From: Fonsecaea monophora
Lineage: Eukaryota > Ascomycota > Eurotiomycetes > Chaetothyriales > Herpotrichiellaceae
Direction: 5' to 3'
Length of the DNA: 64,000 bases
NCBI RefSeq assembly: GCF_001642475.1
Contig: NW_019174045.1
Span: 1 to 64,000 of the forward strand
A program made the position numbers and the translations under genes. The number at the start of each line of letters is the position of its first letter. Positions within the stretch are counted from its first letter, which is position 1. Under the pieces are notes generated by a model. That model had not been told where the DNA came from, searched no databases, and saw nothing but the letters and a program-made list of their open reading frames with translations. Below, piece by piece: positions 44,811 through 55,412 of this stretch.

Positions 44811-46238
44811 ATTGTTCACACTCCAGCGTTCAGCGATATGGGTCCGGTTCAAAAAGTTCTCGAATCATACCGCGGTGTTCGGTATTGTTTTTACCACCGT
44901 CGACCTTCTACGTACCTTCAAAAGAACCAATGTCGGGACCATGCGAGGGGCGGGCCCATCACGGTTGATGGTGCCATGGTCAACATGCTCCTCGTCCACC
45001 AAAATTTCTCTAATCGAGTTCCCAATCTAACGACCTTTTACGACCGGCACTTTCTTGTCTTTCGTTATTCAGCATCTAAAGCGAGCAACTCTCCAAGAAT
45101 AGATCAAAGCTTTCCTTTCTCTATACATTGACGATGGGGATGCCTGGGCGGCGCTTTCATGGAAGGAAAAGTCACCAAAAGTTCCGACTCAAGGACAGTG
45201 TTTATTACCGGGCTGGCGTCGGGGTTATTCAGCAAATGGGTTGTCACGCGGGGGGGGGGGGGGCCTGTTTCTTTCATTCAAAGACTTTGTTTGTTTCACA
45301 GTTATTACACCGTGTTTTTACGAGACTTCAATCGACACAAAAGGATGCCAACGGTTTATGGCTTGCGTCAGAGATTGCATCGCATGGCATCGCGGAGGAT
45401 GGTGGATTGTCCCAAGAGGTTTGCTGCATCATCATTCTTGTAATTAGCTATGTGAAATGAGGTGGTGGGTTCAATGAACGAGGTTGAAATGTGCTACATG
45501 GCTGTTCGAGTTGGTCCAACAGGGCCATTGTCACGGTCAGAGTCTGCCGCACGAAAACATGAGGCACCTCCTGTACGGAGTACGGTGGTGGTGGTGTTTG
45601 GCCAAAAAGGAAACACAGGACACATCGGTTGACGTTGTCACGGACCTTGTTGTCGGCCTCTTTTACTTCTTTCTTTCAGCGGCCGAGATTCGATACTCGG
45701 CAGGTATATACCCCCGATAGACTGCAATGGGCGCTTTTTCGTTCGCTTTGAAAGATCACAAAAAGCTTTCCATAGAGATAATTTGTCATCAACCACTTTC
45801 TTGTCTGCTTTTCTACGGTGATGAAGTTGAGCTGTGGAAGGGACCAGGACCACCTCTTAGAGGGTTGATGGACAAACTATTAGACGATATGGCAAGGTGC
45901 ACGGTAGGCAGGCTTGAAAAGAACCTGGTCATAAGGCTGATTATTAGGTGGATGGATGCTTTAAGGACAGGCATGCCAGGCTGCGAAGAGTGACGCGGTG
46001 AAGAATGGTGCCAAGCCTGGAACCGCGGTTTTGCCGCAGCGACTCTCCAACCTCAACTGCGAGCTTCCATCTCGACTCCACAGGATTGTAATCAAGCCAG
46101 TTGCCCATAAACCCTCAACATAACACTTGACTTCCACGTTTCAACCGACCTCCTTTGCCGTGATTCCTTATTTTAAGAATCATCAGCGCCTAATCCTAGT
46201 CAGAACCAAACAAGACCCTCATCAAAAGGGGCTCCATC
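44811..46238. other. Intergenic region, cyclin / RPT5
   Basis: About 1.4 kb. It contains a run of 14 G (45250-45263). Small frames such as 45727-45993 have no domain. It probably holds the cyclin 3' UTR and the RPT5 promoter. Confidence 0.5.
45250..45263 (+). repeat. G14 homopolymer
   Basis: Fourteen consecutive G on the plus strand, 440 bp past the cyclin stop. It is slippage-prone, and its exact length may be a sequencing estimate. Confidence 0.8.
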
Positions 46239-47817
46239 ATGTCGACGTTAGAGGATCTCGATGACCTGGAGCGCGATGAGAAAGAGCAGAGAAAGGACGG
46301 CGATGACAAAGACAAGAAGCCTAACTCCAACGGCGATGCCAAAGATACCGAGATGAAGGACGCGGAATCGAAGAAGGATGAGGAGGAACAATACATTGAT
46401 GACGAGATTCTCCAGTCAAGTACAAGAGACATCATTAACCGACGGCGACTCCTCGAAAATGAAATGAAGATCCTCAAGAGCGAATTCCAGCGACTGAAGC
46501 ACGAAGAAAGTACGATGAAGGAGAAGATCAAGGACAATTTGGAAAAGATCGAGCAAAATCGGTAGGTTTTAGTGTCTTGTTTTGTTGCAATAACTCAAAG
46601 AGCCGTGGCTAACACGAAACGCATCCAGGCAATTACCATACCTTGTGGGCAATGTCGTCGAACTCCTTGACCTCGATGTCGAAGCTGAAGCAACCGAAGA
46701 AGGCGCCAACATTGATCTCGACGCCACGCGAGTGGGCAAATCGGCCGTGATCAAGACAAGCACCCGCCAGACTATCTTTTTGCCTCTGATCGGTCTGGTT
46801 GACCATAATAAACTGAAACCTGGCGATCTAATCGGTGTCAACAAGGATTCATACCTGGTCTTGGATACCCTGCCGGCCGAGTATGATTCCAGAGTCAAGG
46901 CGATGGAGGTGGACGAGAAGCCGACAGAAAAGTATACCGACGTTGGTGGGCTAGACAAGCAGATTGAAGAGCTCGTGGAAGCGGTGGTCTGGCCGATGAA
47001 AGAGGCAGAGCGGTTCAAAAAGATCGGCATCAAGGCACCCAAGGGTGCGTTGATGTATGGACCTCCCGGCACGGGTAAGACTCTTCTCGCTCGTGCCTGT
47101 GCTGCCCAGACCAATGCAACCTTCCTGAAGCTCGCAGGTCCCCAACTTGTGCAGATGTTCATAGGTGACGGTGCCAAGTTGGTCCGCGACTGCTTCGCTC
47201 TCGCAAAGGAAAAGGCTCCGTCAATCATTTTCATTGACGAGCTGGATGCTGTTGGGACAAAACGTTTCGATTCAGAAAAGAGTGGCGATCGCGAAGTCCA
47301 GCGGACCATGTTGGAACTGCTCAACCAGCTTGATGGCTTCGCTTCAGACGAAAGAATCAAGGTCCTTGCCGCCACGAACCGCGTTGATGTCCTCGACCCT
47401 GCTTTACTTCGATCTGGCCGCTTGGACCGGAAGATCGAATTCCCCTTGCCGAATGAAGAATCCCGTGCGCAGATTCTGCGGATCCATTCGCGAAAGATGA
47501 CCATCGACGAGGGCAACATCAACTTTGACGAGCTGGCCCGGTCAACGGATGAATTTGGAGGTGCACAGCTCAAGGCCGTCTGTGTCGAGGCGGGTATGTC
47601 GTTGTCCGTTGTCCATGTGTGGCCCAGTTCGCTAACTATCTCTTGTCAGGTATGATTGCACTTCGCAAAGGGCAATCAAAAGTCAATCACGAAGCATACG
47701 TGGAAGCCATTGCGGAGGTGCAAGCGAAGAAGAAAGACACGTACGTCCATCTGGATCCCATCTGTCGCTTACCACAAGACTAACACCATAGTTTGCAGGG
47801 TCAATTTCTACGCATAA
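46239..47817 (+). CDS. RPT5: 26S proteasome regulatory subunit 6A (Rpt5 ATPase)
   Basis: Four exons: 46239-46561, 46629-47593, 47650-47740 and 47799-47817. Introns are 67, 56 and 58 bp. Product 465 residues. It has an N-terminal coiled coil, an OB domain, and an AAA module with Walker A GPPGTGKT, Walker [16 protein letters not shown] and the arginine-finger region [11 protein letters not shown]. The last exon is only 19 coding bases and supplies TVNFYA plus stop. FYA is the Rpt5 HbYX tail that docks in the alpha-ring pocket and opens the 20S gate. Reading through the last intron would replace this tail. The protein is part of the base of the 19S particle and unfolds ubiquitinated substrates in cytosol and nucleus. 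Confidence 0.96.
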
Positions 47818-48438
47818 ATCCAAGCAGACACTTCAAGTCAGCCTCACTGGGAAACTCATGGCAGAACACGGCATGTACAATACTCGAGGAAGGGGTGACG
47901 TCCTCAAATAGACGACTGCCGTGCTCAGGCAGTTCTATCATAAACCTTTGGATTCGTCCTTGTGTTGGTGCTTCTTCAGATTCCTCTGTCTTCGTAGACC
48001 TGTGCTGTGCCACTCACTGTTCCATCTGCCTAGCTGCGTGTAGTTCCACTAACTCTTCTACAGGACGTATTGCTAGATCTACCACAATTATGACCGAGAC
48101 GACTGAATGCAGAAGCACCAAGCACCAAGACACTAAGGGTACAACGAGGATCCTGAGTCTTCTACCCTTTGGGGGACGTGAAAAACAGGTTCCTATTGGA
48201 CAAGAATGCAATGGCTTCCCTGTTTCTCGCGCCACGTCCTATTGACGTCCAACTTTTACCTCAGCTACTTTTCGTGAACCTAGCCACGCCAACATTTCCT
48301 GTGTACCTTTTTGTGCTCCTCGGGACTACTGAATGAATCCATTAGTGATTCTAGTGGATCTTGAAAACACCCACTGTGTCGGGTTCTCTGTTGTATGGGC
48401 TTAGAGAAGAAGGTTACAGAGGGATATACCAACACCCG
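47818..48438. other. Intergenic region
   Basis: About 620 bp including the RPT5 3' UTR and the F-box gene promoter. An in-frame stretch before 48439 lacks an ATG. An upstream exon of the F-box gene cannot be excluded. Confidence 0.45.
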
Positions 48439-51034
48439 ATGGAAGTGGTAGCAAGGTATGCCCAACTTGGCCGCCATGAGCAGCCATATTCTCCTCCGGT
48501 GTTACAACCTCGTTTGACATCACTATTGACTATCAAATCTCGCACCTCAACACCGAGGGCAAGAGTCAATTGGAAGAAATTGCCATCATCGATCCTGAAG
48601 CTTGTCCTGGACCATCTCAGGCGTCTCCATTTGGATCCTTACCCGTGGTCTTCATCCTGCTCAACGTGCTATATGAGAAATTTGACTGCGGTACAGTTAA
48701 CTTGCAAAGCTTGGTTCTCTGATGCTCAACGAATGCTGTAAGTCTGTCCTTCCACCGATGGAAAATTCTCCTCAATAGTCTAGGTATACCAACATACAGA
48801 TTGTCGGCAAGGATGATCCCTTGATGCTTCGGAGATGGAGGGTCTCGCGGGCAGTACGGCTGATACGTTTGCGGTCAACACTTCGCTCAAGACCCCTTCT
48901 CGCCGCTCTGGTCAGGACGCTCCACGTGCCAGATCCAAACATACCGCTTTACTCGACCCGTGGCGATCCCAATCCCGAATATGATGCATATCTTTGCACG
49001 GTAGCGTCCGTCGTCATGCAATGCCCCAATCTGGAAGCCTTGACAGGGTTCGCGGCTTTCTACAATCACACGTTTGACAGGCTGACGCACGCTTTGTCGA
49101 CGCGAACCAAGCTCCGCCAGCATGTTTGGATCATTGCCGAGAATGAGGATGTGAGCGTGCGAAGTCAGACACAACTCCCGCCGGGCCTTCTGGACGAACA
49201 CCAAACCTACCAGTTTGAGCTTTACCATCAGCGATGGAAGCGCCTCGAAACCCTCATGTTGTCTTCACCAGGCGGTCTCGGAGTCATCGAACATGAGCTA
49301 TTCATTCGTGTCCTCCAATCCTTGCCCGAGTTGCGTAACTTGTGCGTGTCTTCCTTCGATCCTGATGATTTCCACGACAACACGCTCCTTGCGCTTCCAC
49401 CCTGTGTCACTACGCTACGCCTGGAGGAATGCTTGGGGGTCACAGACGCAGGGTTGACGCAGTGGGCAACGAACCCAAACGCAGCGCAGATTGAACGACT
49501 GAGCCTGATCCATCAGAATGTCACGAGCTTACTGACCCTGTCGAAGATATTTGCCAGCTTGGGTCGCCTGTGGAAATTCACCATCTTGCAGACTGACGTC
49601 GTGCTCTCCTGGCCCAAGGAGGTGGGAGTCCTGTTCCAACCGGTGCTGGCCTCGGCGTCCTTGAGATTTTTGCATTGGGACATTCAATCTTTATCGCCAA
49701 AAGCACCTGGTGATGGCGACGGTATTGTTGCTGAAGATGGATGCCAGATGCCAAACATGCACCTTGCACTCTCCATCTCGCATAACGGGTTCCCTTGGCT
49801 GAGGTGCTTGCGCGCCCCTCGAGACACTTGCCCACCCGGCGCCCTTCAGTCAGTTTGTCAAACGGTTGGTAAGGGAGATACCACGTTTTCAAACGACAGC
49901 TCCAGATACCATCTGCAGGGCTCGACCAGATCGAATTCCTTACAAGCGGCCCGCCTGCGGGCTCAGAAGATAGCTTGCCAAATCAGCACTCAGAGCTTAA
50001 ACCACATACTGCCGTGCGCCCGTCAATGTCCAGGGACTACTTCGAGCCATCTGTCATCACATTTGGCACAAATCTCCAACATCCAAGTGCCAGCTGTTTC
50101 CCATGCTTGCAACCCAAACAGAAACAACTTCAGTGCTTATGAAAATACTGTACACGAATTGGTTTCGCCCATTTCTCCGGAGACGAACCCTTTTTCACCA
50201 CTTGCTCCGGACGATGGCATCATCTCTCCAATCACTGCGGACAGGGAAGAGAGGTCTTGGTACAACCGGGATTCCGACAAGGGGGTTATGGCACCATCGC
50301 CGCAACGGCCACACGTGTCCTCTAAGGCTATAGCAAATCCGGAGTCTCGCAGGCACCCTAGAAGTGAGGAGGGTATGTGCGTTTGCGGTGGTTGGGGATC
50401 TCAAAAAGTTGAAGAACGCAGGTGTGGTCTCGCGCCGCCACCTCGTAATCCTCTCAGACTCGCAGCTGGTGCTCCCAGCCTTGTTTCGTCTGTCCATGTC
50501 GATCTGCTTCGTCACAGTTCTTTTGGATTACAGCCGACGGATCGGAGATGGTCTCTGGTGCCGGATAGCACAACAGGCGCCGAGCAATACTCTCGTCCTC
50601 TCTTCTATCTCCAGCCAGATATCCCCGGACGAGATGAGAATGGCGGTCTGATCGGATGGGGCGAACTCTTGAACGTCCATGAAAAAGGAAAAGTACGCAC
50701 GGATGACAGCAGCGTGGCGGTGGAAGTTGGTACTCTGTCCCCAAACACGTGCATGGGCAAGGGCAGCTGGGGCCAATGTCCCGGCTCTGAGGAACAGCAA
50801 CCGGGTGAACTCAGCGCTATTGTTAAAGTGCTGTCAGCGCCGCCGCCGCCGTTGTTGTACACAAAGAAAGACAGACCAAGATCGAAGTCGACATCCAAGA
50901 CATCCTCCAAGTTGAGTTTGGCTTTGGGTCTTGGAAGCTCAAAGGAGAAATTATCCAACGAGACAGCATCGAGACATGTGCCACGGCCCAATGGAGACAG
51001 AGGAGGGTGTGTTTCTGTGTCGGATTTCTTCTAG
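48439..51034 (+). CDS. F-box / leucine-rich-repeat-like protein
   Basis: Two exons, 48439-48737 and 48784-51034, with a 46-bp intron. Product 849 residues from the first ATG in frame. An F-box-like motif spans about 40-100: WKKLPSSILKLVLDHL then LTAVQLTCKAWFSDAQRMLY, joined across the intron. Irregular leucine-rich repeats follow (ALVRTLHVPDP, LPELRNLCVSSF, VTTLRLEECLGVTDAGL), to about residue 370. The last 450 or so residues are low-complexity, rich in Ser, Pro and Arg, without recognisable domains. F-box proteins link substrates to SCF ubiquitin ligases through Skp1. The target is unknown. The tail could contain an unrecognised intron or belong to a different reading, but it stays open and ends with a Lys/Ser-rich segment before VSVSDFF. 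Confidence 0.72.
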
Positions 51035-51756
51035 ACGAGGTATGCGAGGTATACGACGATGTATGATATACATGCGAATTATTCAGCAACGAGAGCAACT
51101 GCTTGTCGATGCTCAGTGTTAACCCTTGGGGCTTTGAAGCTCAACCTAATTCTACAGAATATAAAACATAAAACATCAGTTGCCTCCCAGATAGTCGCAA
51201 TCATAGCCGTCGTCGTCAAGTATAGGATGGATCTGACCGACCAGAGATTTGGAACGCCTTATGGGGCAGCGATACATAATACGGAAAGGGCCGATTCCGC
51301 TCCGGGCTGACCCATGTACCGACTGTGTGATCGTGATGTAGGTACGTGCAGGACGCGTCTGGATACTGGGCGATCTCGCCTATTATGTAGAGCGACCAAC
51401 AATTCCCGTCCCCCACCACCGCATTCAAGTCCAATCATGTAAACGCCATTGGCAGGAGCCATCGACGCTGGTTCGTTGCGCTTGGCGGCAGGTGCGCTGT
51501 CCAGGAAGAGTCTACGAGTCACTTAGGGTTTCTTTCACTTTGGATTCAGCCTCAAAAAGAAAGAGTTGAATCATGATCGACCAAGGACACTGGCGACAGC
51601 TTCGAGCCTTCTACTGCGTCTAAATCTATGTTTCTTCGCAGTCTGCTGGGCCTATCTTCCTACAGAGAGAGATCTGTGCTGTTGAACACTGTGCCCTGAA
51701 CACCCATCACAGCCTCAACAACCCTCCAACAACAACTCACCTGCATTATAAAAAGA
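51035..51756. other. Intergenic region
   Basis: About 720 bp between the F-box gene and the GTPase-HET gene. No coding potential was recognised. A TATA-like TTATAAAA lies just before the GTPase-HET start (about 51746). Confidence 0.5.
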
Positions 51757-54700
51757 ATGCCTTTGAAGCGCGTTTTCTCCCCAGCGACGAAGCCTCCGCC
51801 AGGCTCATCTTTGCCCCGTTCGGACTGGGCTTTGCGACCAGTCTATTCGGCTGCTTCGAGAGTTGACCTCGAGAAGGAGGAATCCGCCTTGAGCCTGTTG
51901 AAAAACGATAGCGACCTCAAGGATGCCGACATGGTGGCTGTCGTCATGGGACCGACTGGGGCCGGCAAGTCGAGGTTCATTGCTGAGGCCTCGGGGCTCA
52001 GTGTCGACATTGGCGACTCTCTCCACTCTGGTGGGTATAACCATCCTCGCATTCAGGTCCTCGTGGAAGAAAGAGTCGTGACATCTGCTCAGAAACGAGA
52101 ACCGTCCAAGCATATCACTTTGAGCACCATGGATCTCATGTGGCCCTGGTTGACACGCCAGGGTTCGATGATACCCACCGCCCTGATACTGCCATCTTCC
52201 GAGACCTTTCAGCCTGGCTCGCCGCGCGCTATCAGGAGAAAACTCGCCTCATGGCAATCATCTACATACAGCCCATCACATTGACAAGGGTGTCTGGCAG
52301 CATCCTCCGGAACTTGACAGTGATGAAGCGAATGCTTGGTGTCCAAAGTTTCCCTCATTTGACCTTGGTCACTTCCATGTGGGACACTATCGATCCTTCT
52401 TTGGGCGAGAAGCGTGAGGCAGAGCTCCAAGCCAGTTTCTGGTCTGATTTGGTCCAGTTTGGAGCCAAGACCGCTCGATTCAGTGGTGATGCCACCTCTG
52501 CAGCCAAAGTCCTGGATACGGCGTCGTCCAAAGATGAGATTTTAATGACCATCCAGCGCGAGCTCGTGGACCAGGGCCTGACTCTGGATCGGACCGCCGC
52601 TGGTACTTACTTGGACAGCGAGATTTTAGGTCTGATTGACGCTGCTATCCAGGACCCCTCCCGGAAAGGCCTTTCTAGCCGCCTACTCGGCAAATTGGGC
52701 GGGAAGGGCAGCGAGCCTGGGAGAGCTGACAAGCAACAGGAGCTCGAACAACTCGGCTCTCAACGCTATCTCAAAGCATCTTGGGATCCAGACTACGGTT
52801 CTCTCTGGCTGGAACCTGCCGCGCCTCCACAGCCCATATGGGATGCCGGCATCTACACAACTCTCCGAGAAGACCAGTTCCGCCTCATCGAGCTCAAGGC
52901 GGGCGAAGGAAGCGCGCCGTTGGAGATAGAACTTGTCGTTAGGAGCTTCTCTCAAGCTTCCAAATATGTTGCGTTGTCTTATGTCGTGGGGACTGACCAC
53001 AAGCTGAAGCAGCTCGGCTTGCGCTTTCAGAAGTCCCTATTCAAGCATGAGATTGCCGAAAACTTGCATTCTGCCTTGTCCCACCTGCGGCAGCCGGGTA
53101 TAGATATTGCAATATGGGTGGACGCTCTGTCAATCAATCCTGCCAGCCCTGATGAGAGAGCCCGGCAAATCCGCAAGATGAGTCGTATTTTCCGGCACGC
53201 TGACAATGTCTGCATTTGGTTGGGCGAGGAAGACGAGAACAACAGGAAAGCCATGGATCTTGCCCAGGGAATCCTCGATTTTGACTACTTTGAAGCCGCA
53301 CTGAGCGATCCCTCCGTTACCGAGAATTTTCTCCAGCTCGCCAATCTGATGGGCAACCCTTGGTTTCGCAGGCGTTGGTGCGTCCAGGAGATCCTTCTGG
53401 CGAAGTCGGCCACGATACATTGTGGACATCGAGTAATGCCTTGGCTAGACTTTGTGGATGCCGTCACGCTGCTCCGTCCACGATGGATCGAGATCCAGCA
53501 TCGCGTGGACGGCAAAACTCGACACAGGCTGGGGCACGCATATCTGATTGGGGCTGTCGCGTTGATTGAAGTGTCGGCCAAAATAGTCCGAAGGACCCCC
53601 AACGGCGACGTGATTGACAGACTGCTCGATCTCGAGACGCTGCTGTCGATGCTGCCCACGTTCGAGGTCACCTTCATGCACGACACCATCTACGCCATCT
53701 ACGATCTCGCGCGCGACGTGGCGGGGACCAATAGGCTTCAGGTCGACTACTCCAAGGAGCCGCGAGATCTGTTCCGTGAGGCCACAGAGTTGATTGTCAA
53801 GAGTTCTGGCTCGTTGGATATCATCTGTCAGCCGTGGGCGCCCAAGGCCGGCCTCCCCTCCTGGATCCCCACTACAGAAAAGCTTCCATATAGCCTCAAG
53901 CCGCGACCCCAGGGCACGGTAGGGAGTGCCGAGGTTCTGGGGGCGCTGCGCAGTGCTGTGGCGGCTGGCAAGACGCTCACTGGCTTCTCTGCGCAGAGCA
54001 CTCTCCCGGTGTACATGCGCAAAAACGGTTGTGTGCTCGTGGGGACGCCTGACTCGCGAAGCTACCGTGCGTGCGGCCACTATTCGTCGCGCGGCCACGT
54101 CGAATTTCGCGCCGAGGGCTCGCAACTGGTGCTCTCGGCCCGAGGCATTCCCATCGGCACAGTCGCCGTCCACGGCGGCGAGTGCATCAACGGCAACATT
54201 CCTTCCCGCTGGATGGAGCTGGGCATGTGGGACGAGCTTGATTCGCGGCCTGTTCCCCCGGTGTTCTGGCGCACCTTGGTCGCGGACCGCGGACCCGACG
54301 GCTTACCCGCGCCTGGGTGGTATAAGCGCGCGTGCGAGTTCGCGTTCCGCAGAAACGCCAGCGCCCACATCGACGTCGAGGAGCTTTACAGCCTGACCGA
54401 GTCTTCCCACGTGCGCGAGTTTCTGCGACGGGTCCGCGATGTGTGCTGGTCGAGAGCACTGGTGAATTTGAGCGCGTCCCAAGAATCCGCAGCGGCAGGG
54501 AGGTCTTGCGGTGGCAGTGGTGGTGTTGCCTCGTCGTCATCGTCACCACCACAACAACCAATAATCAGTCTCTGCCCACCCGAAACCAGCGTCGGGGACG
54601 TGGTCGCCATCCTCTACGGCTGCAGCGTGCCCGTGGTGCTTCGGCCCCAGGTGTCAGCGTCGTCATCATCGTCTTACTATACCCTGATTGGCGAGTGTTT

Positions 54701-54782
54701 TGTATACGGTTTTGTGGACGGCGAGATCATGACCGACGACAACAAGAGCCGACTCTGTTCGCGTATCTATGACATTATCTGA
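51757..54782 (+). CDS. P-loop GTPase-HET domain fusion protein
   Basis: Two exons, 51757-52030 and 52093-54782, with a 62-bp intron. Product 987 residues. The frame change between exons is resolved exactly by this intron, which yields GDSLHSETRTVQAYHFEHHG. The N-terminal half has a TRAFAC/AIG1-like G domain: G1 GPTGAGKS at 65-72, G3 DTPGFDD at 112-118, and TSMWD at 185-189 in the G4 place (not NKxD, but usual in this fungal group). A HET domain follows: ALSYVVG 385-391, IWVDALSINP 432-441, WLGEE 467-471 and PWFRRRWCVQEI 514-525. The canonical DALCINQ reads DALSINP. The last 400 residues are HET-associated sequence with a Ser-rich insert near 920-940. HET domains trigger incompatibility cell death. 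Here a G domain could act as the switch. Function is inferred from domains only. Confidence 0.9.
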
Positions 54783-55412
54783 GAAGTTGTCTCACTTAGC
54801 CTTCCCCCTTTTTCTGACCCCCGTTCCATTTTTCCTGGTGTCTTAGTGAGCGGCCAAAGGGATCTTCTACGATGTATACACCACTAGAAAGTACGAGCGG
54901 TATTTGTTTGAGCGTATCGTTATTTCACCACCAATGACAGGAGAAGGCACCGAGAAAGAAAGATTCTTCAGATAATTTTGAAAAAAGACATACGAAATCA
55001 CCAGCTTCCGAGAATGTCCAGCAGGGGCACGACAAAAGGTAAACCACCACCCATCTACCTCCCTCTTGGGCACCTTGGGTACTTGGCTACCTAGCTACCT
55101 ATGTATGTAAATGTAAATCCAAATCCAATCAAAACAAGAGGGGTTCGGTCAAAAAGAGAGAGAGAGAGAGAGAAAGTTCACATCCCTTTCGAGTCCTGAC
55201 CCTCATTCGTGTTTTCATGGGATTATCCTAACTACCTAGCCTAGCATAGAAAAGACGGTCTGACACTCTGGCACTCCGACTCTGGGAGATAAATAGATGT
55301 CCAGACAATGACCTGAGAAGGACAAAAGCCGTCTTGACTGTCATTATTTCCCCAAATGGTGAATGGTCGACGGGGCGGAAAAAGTACCCATCCCGGCATC
55401 TCGGGTTGGAAA
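54783..55412. other. Intergenic region between convergent genes, with AG microsatellite
   Basis: About 630 bp holding presumed 3' UTRs of the GTPase-HET and oxygenase genes and an AG dinucleotide run near 55155-55173. No gene was recognised. Confidence 0.55.
55155..55173 (+). repeat. (AG)n microsatellite
   Basis: About nine uninterrupted AG units in a 3' flanking region. Confidence 0.8.

Noticed and set aside
45727..45993. 88-residue open frame between the cyclin and RPT5
   Set aside because: No family resemblance and no supporting signals beyond an ATG.
51757..52284. Treating the first exon of the GTPase-HET gene as a separate 175-residue protein
   Set aside because: The G1 motif lies there but the G3 motif lies in the next frame. 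A single 62-bp intron joins them into one continuous G domain.
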